Of a stretch of DNA of 64,000 nucleotides, positions 45,372 to 54,884 are shown in pieces. Source of the stretch: Serratia sarumanii (lineage in GTDB: Bacteria > Pseudomonadota > Gammaproteobacteria > Enterobacterales > Enterobacteriaceae); the NCBI RefSeq assembly GCF_029962605.1, contig NZ_CP124750.1, positions 4,774,001-4,838,000 of the forward strand, given 5' to 3'. The position numbers and the translations under genes were made by a program. The notes beneath the pieces are model-generated. The model worked only from the letters and a program-made list of their open reading frames with translations. It searched no databases and was not told the DNA's origin. Position 1 is the first letter of the stretch; every line of letters starts with the position of its first letter.

Positions 45372-46051
45372 ATCCTGGCGCTCCCGTTGATGTCGGCCAG
45401 CCGTTGGCTATCCACCACCCGCAGCGATTTGTTTTTAAACTGAATAATACCGTCCGCCGCGAGCTGCGCCAGCGCGCGGCTCAGCTGCCTGACGGAGATC
45501 CCTAATCTGCCCGCCAACAACTCCCTGTTTTCGAGCTGAATCTGCACACCTTCCTGCTTTATTTTAAATAACAAAAATTTGCGCAGCTTATATTCTGCCG
45601 TTAAGCCGCCGCTCGCATGCAGCAATGAAGCGTTAAGCAGCTTGTCGCTCAACTGCCGGCACATAAAGGCGAGGAAAACAGGATCGTGCATGGCCCGCTC
45701 TTTGATGACGTCGATAGGCAGCGTGAAGATCAGCGCGTCCGTGACCGCCTGAACGGTGCTGAACACCGCCCGCTGCGCCCGGGAGAACAGCTCCAGATCG
45801 CCTATCACCGAGAAATCCGTTTCGAAGGAAAAGACGATGTGCATGCCGTTCACATCGTAATTCTCAACCTGCAATTTTCCCTGCACGAGAAAAAACAGGT
45901 GGGTCAACCGATCGCTTTGCGTCACCAGGTATTCACCGGCCTCGACCCTGACCAGACGCAAGACGGCCAGCAGCGGGGGCGAAAGCGCCGTTCGCAGATC
46001 GTGAGCTTCGATAAACGCTTCTTTTAGCTTGCTGTCACCGACAGTTTTCAC
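45368..46051 (-). CDS. yeiL: Crp/Fnr-family regulator, YeiL-like
   Basis: This 227-aa protein has an N-terminal cyclic-nucleotide-binding-like domain (about 25-140) and a C-terminal winged helix (about 150-215; 'LAGRLGISVRQLSRALAQL'-type recognition helix). It resembles E. coli YeiL, whose gene sits beside the nucleoside hydrolase gene rihB; here it diverges from a nucleoside hydrolase gene 161 nt away, which supports the name and a role in nucleoside use. No N-terminal cysteine cluster of the FNR type is present. Confidence 0.72.
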   Translation of the reverse strand: MKTVGDSKLKEAFIEAHDLRTALSPPLLAVLRLVRVEAGEYLVTQSDRLTHLFFLVQGKLQVENYDVNGMHIVFSFETDFSVIGDLELFSRAQRAVFSTVQAVTDALIFTLPIDVIKERAMHDPVFLAFMCRQLSDKLLNASLLHASGGLTAEYKLRKFLLFKIKQEGVQIQLENRELLAGRLGISVRQLSRALAQLAADGIIQFKNKSLRVVDSQRLADINGSARI

Positions 46052-46212
46052 GGCGATTCACTCCCAGGGCTTATCCGTTAACGTCTTGCATCCTATCTTT
46101 TCGGCTGCGCCCAGAATAGCCGGCGCGCTTCAGAACGAAACAGGACATCTGACCTTTTTTGCCTCGGGCCGTCTGGGTATTTTCTCCGCAGACCCCACCC
46201 AAGGAGAGTGCC

Positions 46213-47148
46213 ATGCGACATATTTTGATAGATACCGATACCGCCTCCGACGATGCCGTCGCCCTGCTGATGGCATTGCGCGAGCCTGACGTGAGGGTGG
46301 AAGCGATCACCACGGTCGCAGGCAACTGCCCGCTTGAACAATGCGTCAAAAATGCACTTATCTGCGTGGAAAAAGCGGGAACCTATACGCCACCGGTTTA
46401 TGCAGGCATGGCGAAACCGCTGTTCCGAACGCGTTATCACTCGCACCACATTCACGGTGAAGACGGCATGGGCGACATGGCCTTGCCCGATCCACAGCTG
46501 ACCGCCGCACCCATGCATGCCGTAGACGCCATCATCGACTGTGCCGCACGGCTCAATGGCGAGCTGGAAATCGTCACCCTCGGGCCGCTGACCAATCTTG
46601 CGATGGCGGTGCTGAAAGCGCCCGCGCTGGCCGAACAAGTGAAAAGGGTTTATGTCATGGGCGGTTCCGGGCTGACGCCCGGCAATATCACTCCGCTGGC
46701 CGAATTTAATTTTTACGCCGACGCCGAAGCCGCGCATTTGGTGCTCACTGCCGGGCTGCCCCTCACCCTCGTCGGTTGGGAGATCGGCATGGGGGAAGCG
46801 TTTATTGGCGAGGACGATATTGAACGATTGCATCATCTCGGCGAACTGGGGCGCTTTGCCGTGCGCTGCAACCGCACGCTGATGGCGTTCAACGCCGGGC
46901 GCACCGAGCGTAAAGGCTTTGATTTGCCCGATCCGACCACCATGGCGGTGGCGCTCTACCCGGACATCGTCGAGACCAGTCTGGATGCGTATTCCTGGGT
47001 AGAATATAAAAGTGAACGGTCTTACGGCCATTACGTCATTGATTCCACCCACCTGACCGGCGAACCGGCCAATGCCCGCGTGATTACCCGTATTAAACCC
47101 GGCCTGTTTAAAGAAAAACTGTTCTCACTGTTATCTCACCGCGAATGA
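46213..47148 (+). CDS. Inosine/uridine-preferring nucleoside hydrolase
   Basis: This 311-aa hydrolase should cleave ribonucleosides to base and ribose. The Ca2+-binding DTDTASDDA motif is at residues 7-15; 'HHIHGEDGMGD' and 'PLAEFNFYADAEAA' are conserved core blocks. The position usually holding a catalytic His in 'HDxxxxA' reads PDPTTMA, so the proton donor may differ from RihB. AAGGAG before the ATG at 46213 sets the start. Adenosine deaminase follows 14 nt downstream, making a purine-nucleoside salvage pair. Confidence 0.88.
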   Translation: MRHILIDTDTASDDAVALLMALREPDVRVEAITTVAGNCPLEQCVKNALICVEKAGTYTPPVYAGMAKPLFRTRYHSHHIHGEDGMGDMALPDPQLTAAPMHAVDAIIDCAARLNGELEIVTLGPLTNLAMAVLKAPALAEQVKRVYVMGGSGLTPGNITPLAEFNFYADAEAAHLVLTAGLPLTLVGWEIGMGEAFIGEDDIERLHHLGELGRFAVRCNRTLMAFNAGRTERKGFDLPDPTTMAVALYPDIVETSLDAYSWVEYKSERSYGHYVIDSTHLTGEPANARVITRIKPGLFKEKLFSLLSHRE

Positions 47149-47162
47149 AATAGGTGGCTGTC

Positions 47163-48155
47163 ATGAATTTCGATCCGAGCAAATTAAAAAAAGTGGAATT
47201 GCACGTCCATTTAGATACGTGCTTGAGCTACCACTATGTCAAAAAGATCGACCCGCAATTAACCAGAACGGCCTTTAATCGGCAATTTATCGCGCCGAAG
47301 CGATGCGCCGATCTGGGGGACTTTTTAAGCAAGATCGCGCCGCAAATAGACCTCTTGCAGACGCGCCAGGCGATAGCGCTGGCCGTCGATGACTTGTTCG
47401 CGCAGCTGGCGGCGGATAACGTCATCTATGCGGAAGTGCGCTTTGCCCCGCTGCTGCATACCCGGATGGGATTAAGCGGTGAAGCGGTGGTCGAGACGGT
47501 GCTCGCCGCGATGTATGACGCCGCGCAAACTTACGGCGTCGCCGCCGGGCTGATCCTGTGCACGCTGCGGCATTTCGATGCGGCCGCCAGCCTGCAAACC
47601 GCCGGGCTCGTGGTTAACTATCTGGGCCGCGGCGTGGTCGCGCTGGATTTAGCCGCCGACGAAGCGCGTTACCCGCTGGCCAATCACGTAGCGGCCTTTC
47701 GAGCGGTGCGCGAAGCCGGCGGTAACGTCATCGCCCACGCCGGCGAGGCGAAGGGCGCCGACAGCATACGGGAAACGCTGGATAGGCTGCAGGTGTCGCG
47801 CATCGGCCACGGCGTCAGGAGCATCGAGGATGCTGCGCTTATCGAGCGCCTGATAGCCACCGGCGTCCTGCTCGAGATCTGCCCCAGTTGCAATCTCGTC
47901 TGCAATCTGTTCGACAGCATCGACAGTCACCCGATAGACCGGCTGAAAAGGATGGGAGTGCGGCTGAACGTGAATACCGATGCGCGCACCGTCGCCGATA
48001 CCACGCTGAACAAGGAGTACCGGCTGTTGCATGACGCCTTCGGCTGGCAGGATGAAGATTTTAACCGCAGCAACCGACAGGCGCTGGAGGCGAGTTTTCT
48101 CGACGGCGACACTAAAATGAAATTAATGAATCAGCTCAAGGCCGGGCCAATGTGA
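47163..48155 (+). CDS. Adenosine deaminase
   Basis: This 330-aa enzyme deaminates adenosine (or a related purine nucleoside or base) to the hypoxanthine form. The zinc ligands HVHLD (near residue 16) and the catalytic HAGE and GHGVR blocks are visible. The last Asp block reads NTDART, where adenosine deaminases more often have a double Asp, so adenine or another 6-aminopurine is possible as substrate. The ATG at 47163 follows AGGTGG; a GTG three codons upstream is an alternative. It shares an operon with the nucleoside hydrolase. Confidence 0.85.
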   Translation: MNFDPSKLKKVELHVHLDTCLSYHYVKKIDPQLTRTAFNRQFIAPKRCADLGDFLSKIAPQIDLLQTRQAIALAVDDLFAQLAADNVIYAEVRFAPLLHTRMGLSGEAVVETVLAAMYDAAQTYGVAAGLILCTLRHFDAAASLQTAGLVVNYLGRGVVALDLAADEARYPLANHVAAFRAVREAGGNVIAHAGEAKGADSIRETLDRLQVSRIGHGVRSIEDAALIERLIATGVLLEICPSCNLVCNLFDSIDSHPIDRLKRMGVRLNVNTDARTVADTTLNKEYRLLHDAFGWQDEDFNRSNRQALEASFLDGDTKMKLMNQLKAGPM

Positions 48156-48183
48156 CCCGGTACGTTTCAAGGCTGAGCGGGTT

Positions 48184-49383
48184 TTAACGCTCCTGCGCCG
48201 CCAACGCCTGGGCGCAGGCCCAGGCCGAGCTCCACGCCCACTGGAAGTTGTAGCCGCCCAACCACCCGGTCACGTCCACCACTTCGCCGATAAAATAGAG
48301 CCCCGGCGCCTTGTGGGCTTCCATCGTCTTGGAGGAAAGTTCGTTGGTGTCGACGCCGCCGAGCGTCACTTCCGCCGTGCGGTAGCCTTCGGTGCCGTTC
48401 GGCTGCACGCGCCAGTTCTGCAACAGCTCCACCAGCGCCGCCTGCTGCGGCGTATTCAGCTGCTTCAGCGTGGCCTCCGGCAGTTGTCCCAGGGTTTGCA
48501 AGCACTCCACCAGCCGCTTCGGCAAGTGCAGCGCCAGGGTGTTTTTCAGACTTTGGTTCGGGTGCTCTCGGCGTTGATCATCCAGGAAGGCCGCCAAATC
48601 CAGCTCAGGAAGTAAGTTAACGCTCACATACTCACCCGGCTGCCAGTAGCTGGACAGCTGCAGCACCGCCGGGCCGGACAGGCCGCGATGGGTAAACAGG
48701 ATGCTTTCACGGAAGCTGACGCCGTTCTCGGCGGTGATCACCGCCGGCACCGAGACGCCGGACAGCGTCTGCACATGCTCCAGCAGCGGCTTATGCAGGG
48801 TAAAAGGCACCAGCCCGGCGCGCGTCGGCAGCACCCTGAGGCCGAACTGCTCCGCCAGCTTGTAACCGAACGGCGAAGCGCCCAGCCCCGGCATGGACAA
48901 ACCGCCGCTGGCCACCACAAGTGATCGAGCACTCACTTTTTCACCATTCAGCGCCAGCGCGTAACCATGTTCGGTTTTCTCCACGCCCAGCACTTCGCTG
49001 CGCAGGCGCATCGTCACCTGGCCCAGCTCGCACTCTTTGACCAGCAGATCCACCACCTGCTGCGCCGAGTCGTCGCAGAACAGCTGCCCCAGCGTTTTTT
49101 CATGGTAGGCGATGCCGTAGCGGTTGATCAGATCGATGAAGTCCCACTGGGTGTAGCGCGCCAGCGCCGACTTGCAAAAGTGCGGGTTGTTCGACAGATA
49201 GGCCGCCGGTTCGGCGTACATGTTGGTAAAGTTGCAGCGCCCGCCGCCGGACATCAGGATCTTGCGGCCCGGTTTTTTGCCGTTGTCGAGCAGCAACACG
49301 CGGCAACCGAGTTGCCCCGCCTGCGCAGCGCAAAACATGCCGGCGGCGCCCGCCCCAATCACTACGACATCAAACTGTTCCAC
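48184..49383 (-). CDS. yhiN: YhiN-family FAD/NAD(P)-dependent oxidoreductase
   Basis: This 399-aa flavoprotein is of the HI0933-like family. It has the FAD-binding fingerprint VVVIGAGAAGMFCA at the N-terminus, then 'NGKKPGRKILMSGGGRCNFTN', and a C-terminal 'YFIGEVVDVTGWLGGYN' block. The GTG at 49383 with GAGG upstream gives the length of E. coli YhiN (about 400 aa); the frame is open to an ATG eight codons earlier. It is divergent from pitA, the same neighbourhood as in E. coli. Physiological substrate unknown. Confidence 0.87.
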   Translation of the reverse strand: MEQFDVVVIGAGAAGMFCAAQAGQLGCRVLLLDNGKKPGRKILMSGGGRCNFTNMYAEPAAYLSNNPHFCKSALARYTQWDFIDLINRYGIAYHEKTLGQLFCDDSAQQVVDLLVKECELGQVTMRLRSEVLGVEKTEHGYALALNGEKVSARSLVVASGGLSMPGLGASPFGYKLAEQFGLRVLPTRAGLVPFTLHKPLLEHVQTLSGVSVPAVITAENGVSFRESILFTHRGLSGPAVLQLSSYWQPGEYVSVNLLPELDLAAFLDDQRREHPNQSLKNTLALHLPKRLVECLQTLGQLPEATLKQLNTPQQAALVELLQNWRVQPNGTEGYRTAEVTLGGVDTNELSSKTMEAHKAPGLYFIGEVVDVTGWLGGYNFQWAWSSAWACAQALAAQER

Positions 49384-49683
49384 CTGAGCCTCACTTATCA
49401 AAACCACAATCGCGACAAAAGGGCGCCATATTACGCCGTTTCGCCGCCGGTCACCGCCAAATTCACGGCGGCAGATTGTAAAGCCCCGGCGCCGCCAACG
49501 CCATAGTAAGAAAATATTACAGAGGTCAGAGGAGAATAACGCATTGATATTCCATATTTTTGTTATAGGCGCGTCATCGTTTCGTCATGTCCAAATCAAA
49601 AAAACGTCATATTTTCCTTTTCCCCGGCCCCGGTTGTCACTGATAATGCGCGGCGTTCATGTCCACAAACTGGCGTAACGCTT
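49384..49683. promoter_or_regulatory. yhiN-pitA divergent promoter region
   Basis: This 300-bp gap holds promoters in both directions; the AT-rich stretch 49505-49620 is the likely pitA promoter. The ribosome site of pitA is weak (only TGGCG nearby). No RNA gene or hairpin with a T-run was seen. Confidence 0.4.
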
Positions 49684-51186
49684 ATGCTGCATTTGTTCGC
49701 TGGCCTGGATTTCCATACCGGCCTGATGTTAATTCTCGCATTGTTGTTCGTGTTGTTTTATGAAGCCATCAACGGTTTTCATGATACGGCCAATGCGGTC
49801 GCTACAGTTATTTATACCCGCGCCATGCGCTCGCAACTTGCGGTCGTGATGGCAGGTTTGTTCAACTTTCTTGGCGTAATGCTCGGCGGTTTGAGTGTTG
49901 CTTACGCCATCGTCCACTTGCTGCCTACCGATCTGTTGTTGAACGTCAGTTCAGCACACGGATTAGCCATGGTCTTCTCCATGCTGTTGGCGGCAATCAT
50001 CTGGAACCTCGGCACCTGGTATTTCGGTCTGCCGGCCTCCAGTTCCCATACGCTGATAGGCGCAATCATCGGTGTCGGTTTAACCAACGCCCTGATGACC
50101 CACACTTCGGTGGTGGATGCGCTTAACGTCCCGAAAATGATTGGTATTTTCCTTTCTCTGCTGTTCTCGCCGCTGGTCGGCATGATGGTGGCGGGAGTGA
50201 TGGTGTTCGCCTTGCGCCGCTATTGGAGTGGCACCAAGAAACGCCAGCGTATCCACATGACCCCTGCGGAACGTGAAAAGGTCGACGGCAAACGCAAGCC
50301 GCCGTTCTGGACCCGTATCGCGCTGATCCTGTCGGCGATTGGCGTCAGCTTCTCGCACGGCGCCAACGACGGCCAGAAAGGCATCGGCCTGATCATGCTG
50401 GTGCTGATCGGCGTTGCGCCGGCCGGCTTCGTGGTCAATATGAATGCAACCGGTTATGACATCACCCGTACGCGTGACGCCGTGACCCACCTGCAGCAAT
50501 ATTACCAGCAGCACGGCGACGCGCTGTCGCATGCGGTGTCGTTGACGCCGCTGGTGCCAAGCCCGGATGACGAAGCTGCGCCGAACAAGCCGGCCGAGTT
50601 CCACTGCGACAGTTCGCGCGCCATGCCGGCGATCGAGCTGGCTCAGGGCATGCTGACCAACCTGCAAAGCTACGATCAGCTGACGGTTGAGCAGCGCAGC
50701 CACCTGCGCCGCCTGCTGATGTGCGTGACCGACACGGCGGATAAAGTCGCCAAGCTGCCGGAAACCTCATCCGCCGACCAGCGCTTCCTGAAGAACCTGC
50801 GTCAGGATCTGCTGCAGACCGTCGAGTACGCGCCGATGTGGATCATCGTCGCCGTCGCGCTGGCACTGTCACTCGGTACTATGGTGGGCTGGAAACGCGT
50901 GGCCACCACCATCGGCGAGAAGATCGGCAAGAAAGGCATGACCTACGCCCAGGGCGTATCGGCCCAGATGACCGCGGCGCTGTCTATCGGCGTGGCGAGT
51001 TATACCGGCATGCCGGTCTCCACCACCCACGTCCTCTCTTCGGCGGTTGCCGGGACGATGATCGTGGACGGCGGCGGCGTGCAGAGCAAAACCGTGAAGA
51101 ACATCCTGTTGGCCTGGGTACTGACCCTGCCAATCTCGATTCTGCTTTCCGGTGCGCTGTATTGGGTTGCGTTGAAGCTGATCTAA
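49684..51186 (+). CDS. pitA: Low-affinity inorganic phosphate/metal-phosphate transporter PitA
   Basis: This 500-aa inner-membrane symporter is close to E. coli PitA (499 aa) from end to end. The conserved repeats '[18 protein letters not shown]' near residue 35 and '[17 protein letters not shown]' near residue 440 are signatures of the PiT family, with '[12 protein letters not shown]' in the middle. It takes up phosphate as neutral metal-phosphate complexes with protons and also brings in Zn2+. A strong terminator follows. Confidence 0.96.
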   Translation: MLHLFAGLDFHTGLMLILALLFVLFYEAINGFHDTANAVATVIYTRAMRSQLAVVMAGLFNFLGVMLGGLSVAYAIVHLLPTDLLLNVSSAHGLAMVFSMLLAAIIWNLGTWYFGLPASSSHTLIGAIIGVGLTNALMTHTSVVDALNVPKMIGIFLSLLFSPLVGMMVAGVMVFALRRYWSGTKKRQRIHMTPAEREKVDGKRKPPFWTRIALILSAIGVSFSHGANDGQKGIGLIMLVLIGVAPAGFVVNMNATGYDITRTRDAVTHLQQYYQQHGDALSHAVSLTPLVPSPDDEAAPNKPAEFHCDSSRAMPAIELAQGMLTNLQSYDQLTVEQRSHLRRLLMCVTDTADKVAKLPETSSADQRFLKNLRQDLLQTVEYAPMWIIVAVALALSLGTMVGWKRVATTIGEKIGKKGMTYAQGVSAQMTAALSIGVASYTGMPVSTTHVLSSAVAGTMIVDGGGVQSKTVKNILLAWVLTLPISILLSGALYWVALKLI

Positions 51187-51204
51187 GCGATAAGCATCAT
51201 GAGG

Positions 51205-51232
51205 AAGGCGGCCGCAGGGCCGCCTTTTTTTT
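51205..51232 (+). terminator. Intrinsic terminator after pitA
   Basis: A 9-bp stem (AAGGCGGCC with GGCCGCCTT, 4-nt loop) is followed by eight Ts. It lies 19 nt after the pitA stop and before the convergent uspB gene. Confidence 0.92.
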
Positions 51233-51259
51233 GCCTGCATCAAGGGAAACAGGAAGGCA

Positions 51260-51595
51260 TTAATACCAGATCATCAGCGCTATCAGGCTGATGACCACCA
51301 GGCCGCACAGGGCCGAGGTCAGCATGAACTGCCCGCGCACCCGCTCGCAGCGGCGAATAAACTCCGGATCGTGGTGCTCGACATAGCGTTGCGCAAAGAT
51401 ATAGCGCACCAGCCTCAGCTGCTTGCTGGGTTGCCCGTGGGCGGTGAAGAAACCGCCGCCGTCGACGTATTGGTACAGCAACGGGTCACAGCCGCGCAAT
51501 ACCACCAGCAATGCGCGCAGAGAAGAGTAATACCGCACCATGTTAACCACACACACCACACATAAGGCCCAAAACAGCGCGACGGTACTGATCAT
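51260..51595 (-). CDS. uspB: Universal stress protein B
   Basis: This 111-aa protein has membrane helices at both ends (about 1-22 and 88-110), with '[26 protein letters not shown]' between, matching UspB in length and sequence. UspB is a stationary-phase, sigma-S-dependent inner-membrane protein linked to ethanol tolerance in E. coli. GAGGGGG precedes the ATG. In E. coli it lies next to uspA, but here five unrelated genes separate the two. Confidence 0.93.
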   Translation of the reverse strand: MISTVALFWALCVVCVVNMVRYYSSLRALLVVLRGCDPLLYQYVDGGGFFTAHGQPSKQLRLVRYIFAQRYVEHHDPEFIRRCERVRGQFMLTSALCGLVVISLIALMIWY

Positions 51596-52027
51596 GATTA
51601 CCCCCTCAAGGCGTTGTTATCCGCGGCCATCCGCCGGGTCCAACCGCCCTACCTCATTACCCGATACTCTGCTGGAGCTTACCGCTCTCATCCCCTTTTT
51701 TGCCTGCACGGGCCATGCCCATAACCCACCGCCTCCAGAGACGTTACCGCACCGCACAGAGAGATTTGCACGGCGTGATTCCACTCAGAGGGGAAATGGT
51801 GAGGCCCATATTCATCATTGTAGGTTAATGAAACGCAAACTGGCCTGATCAGTGGATAAAATTTACCGCCACGCGCCGAAACGCCCCCGCCGGGGCGTTA
51901 TAAGTGATAACCGTTCGTCTGCAATTAGTCGTTTTTCCTGGATAGTCTATCCCGCCCCACGCCGCTGATCTTTCCCCCCACGCTGGCTAGACTCAGGTTT
52001 CCGTTACGCTCATCCAAGGAAACTGTT
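51596..52027. promoter_or_regulatory. uspB-SDR divergent intergenic region
   Basis: This 432-bp gap should hold the uspB promoter on the left and the SDR gene promoter on the right. I saw no RNA gene or strong hairpin. The frame 51540-51848 overlaps uspB antisense and was rejected. Confidence 0.35.
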
Positions 52028-52801
52028 ATGGCAAACCATTCAATCAAGGGAAAAACCGTCCTGATCGCCGGCGGCGCCAAAAATCTCGGCGGGCTGATCG
52101 CGCGCGATTTGGCTGAACAAGGCGCCAAAGCGGTAGTGATCCACTACAACAGCGCCGCCTCCAAAGCCGAAGCGGATAAGACCGTCGCCGCCATCCAGGC
52201 CGCCGGGGCGCAAGGCGTCGCGCTGCAGGCCGATTTAACCACCGCGGGCGCGGTCGAGAAGCTGTTCGCCGATGCTGTCGCCGCCGTCGGCAAGCCGGAT
52301 ATCGCCATCAATACCGTCGGCAAAGTGCTGAAAAAGCCGATGATCGACATCAGCGAGGCCGAGTACGACGAGATGACCGCGGTCAACGCCAAAACCGCGT
52401 TCTTCTTCCTGAAAGAGGCGGGCAAACACCTCAACGACAACGGTAAAATCTGCACGCTGGTCACCTCGCTGCTCGGCGCCTTCACGCCGTTCTATGCCGC
52501 TTACGCCGGCACCAAAGCGCCGGTGGAGCACTTCACCCGTGCCGCCGCCAAGGAGTTCGGTGAGCGCGGCATCTCCGTGACGGCGGTCGGCCCCGGCCCG
52601 ATGGACACCCCGTTCTTCTATCCGGCCGAAGGCGCCGATGCGGTGGCGTATCACCAAAGCGCGGCGGCGCTGTCGCCGTTCAGCAAAACCGGCCTCACCG
52701 ATATCGAAGACGTGGTGCCGTTTATCCGCCACCTGGTCAGCGACGGCTGGTGGGTTACCGGCCAAACTATCCTGATCAACGGCGGCTATACTACCAAGTA
52801 A
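52028..52801 (+). CDS. Short-chain dehydrogenase/reductase
   Basis: This 257-aa classical SDR has the cofactor motif GGAKNLGG (residues 15-22), NTVG replacing NNAG, and the catalytic Ser with YAGTK (Tyr near residue 159, Lys +4). It should be a cytosolic NAD(P)H-dependent oxidoreductase; the 'IHYNS' turn after beta-2 suggests NADP preference. The substrate is unknown. AAGGAAAC precedes the ATG. It may share a transcript with the membrane protein and antiporter genes downstream. Confidence 0.87.
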   Translation: MANHSIKGKTVLIAGGAKNLGGLIARDLAEQGAKAVVIHYNSAASKAEADKTVAAIQAAGAQGVALQADLTTAGAVEKLFADAVAAVGKPDIAINTVGKVLKKPMIDISEAEYDEMTAVNAKTAFFFLKEAGKHLNDNGKICTLVTSLLGAFTPFYAAYAGTKAPVEHFTRAAAKEFGERGISVTAVGPGPMDTPFFYPAEGADAVAYHQSAAALSPFSKTGLTDIEDVVPFIRHLVSDGWWVTGQTILINGGYTTK

Positions 52802-52867
52802 CACCGCATGGGGGGCGCGCGTCTGGCGTCCGCCCCCGCCAGGAGGCGCAGCGTAGAGGATATTGCA

Positions 52868-53137
52868 ATGCACATGCTAATGGTCATTGGCGGAGGCGTG
52901 GTTCTCCTGGGATTGTTTGTGCTGTTCGGCTGGCTCTGGGGCGCCAGCGCGGCGGGCATGGCGCTGGCGGCAAAAATTTTCGTCCCGGCCTGGTTGCTGA
53001 TCGCGGCGGTCAATATGTGGGTGGGCGTCGCCCACGCGGGCTACAGCCTGCGGGCGGAGTTGCCGATCCTGCTGCTGGTGTTCGCGATCCCCGCAGCCAT
53101 CGCCGCGTTCGTATTCTGGCGCCTCGCCCATGTCTGA
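52868..53137 (+). CDS. Small three-helix membrane protein coupled to the antiporter
   Basis: This 89-aa protein has three hydrophobic segments (about 4-28, 33-53 and 62-85) and little soluble sequence. The ATG at 52868 has GAGGA upstream; the longer frame is not preferred. Its end overlaps the Kef-type antiporter start by 8 nt, so the two are translationally coupled. That suggests an accessory subunit of the antiporter, but I do not recognise the family. Confidence 0.7.
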   Translation: MHMLMVIGGGVVLLGLFVLFGWLWGASAAGMALAAKIFVPAWLLIAAVNMWVGVAHAGYSLRAELPILLLVFAIPAAIAAFVFWRLAHV

Positions 53138-54884
53138 AAGCGCCGGCGACCTGCTCAACGTGGTGACGCTACTCGGCGCCGCCGTGGTGGCCGTGCCGCT
53201 GTTCAAGCGCTTGGGGCTGGGCTCGGTGCTGGGTTATCTGGCAGCCGGTTTGGCGATTGGGCCGTTCGGCTTTGGTTTGTTCAACGATGCGCAGACCATC
53301 CTGCACACCGCCGAGCTTGGGGTGGTGATGTTTCTCTTCATCATCGGCCTGGAGATGCGGCCTTCTCATCTGTGGAACATGCGGCGCGATATTTTCGGCC
53401 TGGGCAGCCTGCAGGTATTGAGCTGCGGGCTGCTGCTCACCGCCATCGGCATGGCCTTCGGCTTTTCATTGGCCATCTCCTTCATCTGCGGCATGGGATT
53501 CGTGCTGACGTCTACCGCCATCGTCATGCAACTGTTGGGCGAGCGCGGCGACATCGCCAGCCCGCGCGGTCAGAAAATCGTCGCCGTATTGCTGTTTGAA
53601 GATCTGATGATTGTCCCGCTGCTGGCGCTGGTGGCGTTCATCGCGCCGGCCGGTTCATCGACGCCGGTATCCGGTTCCGCCTGGGGCGGCATCGCCATCG
53701 CCGCCGGTGCGCTGGCCGCGCTGGTGGCGGCCGGCATCTGGCTGCTGAACCCGCTGTTTCGCATTCTGGCGCACGCCAAAGCGCGCGAAGTGATGACCGC
53801 AGCCGCGCTGCTGGTAGTGCTTGGCGCCGCTTTGCTGATGCAGCTGGGTGGCCTCTCCATGGCCATGGGCGCCTTTTTGGCCGGCGTGCTGCTGTCGGAA
53901 TCGACGTTCCGCCATCAGCTCGAAGCCGACATCGAGCCCTTTCGCGGTCTGCTTTTGGGGCTGTTCTTCCTCGGCGTCGGCATGTCTCTCGATCTGGCCG
54001 TGGTGGCGCGCAACTGGCCGCTGATCGTCAGCGGCGTGCTGGCGATGATGTTCATCAAAGGCCTGTGTATTTACTGCGTGGCCCGGTTGACGAAAAGCTC
54101 GCACGGTGATGCTCTCGACCGCGCCGTACTCATGGCGCAAGGGGGAGAATTTGCGTTTGTGCTGTTCGCCGCTGCGCTGGCCAATCAGGTGCTGCCTGCG
54201 GAAGCCAACGCCAACATGACCGCCGTCGTGGTGCTGTCGATGGCTTTGACACCGCTGGCGGTGTTGATCCACCAACGCCTGCGCGTCTCGTCCGACGCCT
54301 CGTTGGACGGCACGGAACAGCCCACCGGCTTGACCAACAGCGTGCTGATCGTCGGGTTCGGCCGTTTTGGTCAGATCGTCAGCCAGCACGTTTTGGCGAT
54401 GGGCGCCGATATCGCCATTATCGACCGCGAACCCCAGGTTGCCCGCGACGCGCAAGACTTCGGCTTCAAAGTTTACTATGGCGACGGTGCGCGCATGGAT
54501 GTGCTGCATGCGGCGGGCGCCGGCCACGCCCGCGCCATCTTGGTCTGCATTGACGATCCGCAAGCCGCCACGCAGATTGTCGAACACGCCAAAACCCACT
54601 TCCCGCAGGCCCGCGTGCTGGCTCGCGCTCATGACCGCGAACATGCCATCGCGCTGATCAAGGCCAATGTGGATTACCAAATTCGCGTCACCTTAGAGTC
54701 CGCCATGTCTTTCGGGCATGAAGCTATGTTGGCGTTGGGCTCCGATCCGGAAACCGCGGCGGATCTGATGGCCGAGCTGCGGCGCAAGGATGCCGAACGG
54801 TTGGCGATGGAGGTGTCCGGCGGCATTTACGCCGGTACATCGATGATTTTGGGCAATGCGCCGACCAAGGCGAAGAAGGAATGA
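53130..54884 (+). CDS. Kef-type CPA2 monovalent cation/H+ antiporter
   Basis: This 584-aa protein has about twelve membrane helices of the Na+/H+ exchanger fold (about 5-390, with 'LLFEDLMIVPLLALVAF' carrying the ion-binding Asp) and a C-terminal TrkA-N/RCK domain (about 405-525, GFGRFGQ and 'YYGDGARMDVL'). It resembles KefB/KefC, K+ efflux systems gated by glutathione adducts. Whether it senses glutathione cannot be told here. The start overlaps the small membrane protein gene, and the end overlaps the DUF924 gene by 4 nt. Confidence 0.9.
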   Translation: MSESAGDLLNVVTLLGAAVVAVPLFKRLGLGSVLGYLAAGLAIGPFGFGLFNDAQTILHTAELGVVMFLFIIGLEMRPSHLWNMRRDIFGLGSLQVLSCGLLLTAIGMAFGFSLAISFICGMGFVLTSTAIVMQLLGERGDIASPRGQKIVAVLLFEDLMIVPLLALVAFIAPAGSSTPVSGSAWGGIAIAAGALAALVAAGIWLLNPLFRILAHAKAREVMTAAALLVVLGAALLMQLGGLSMAMGAFLAGVLLSESTFRHQLEADIEPFRGLLLGLFFLGVGMSLDLAVVARNWPLIVSGVLAMMFIKGLCIYCVARLTKSSHGDALDRAVLMAQGGEFAFVLFAAALANQVLPAEANANMTAVVVLSMALTPLAVLIHQRLRVSSDASLDGTEQPTGLTNSVLIVGFGRFGQIVSQHVLAMGADIAIIDREPQVARDAQDFGFKVYYGDGARMDVLHAAGAGHARAILVCIDDPQAATQIVEHAKTHFPQARVLARAHDREHAIALIKANVDYQIRVTLESAMSFGHEAMLALGSDPETAADLMAELRRKDAERLAMEVSGGIYAGTSMILGNAPTKAKKE

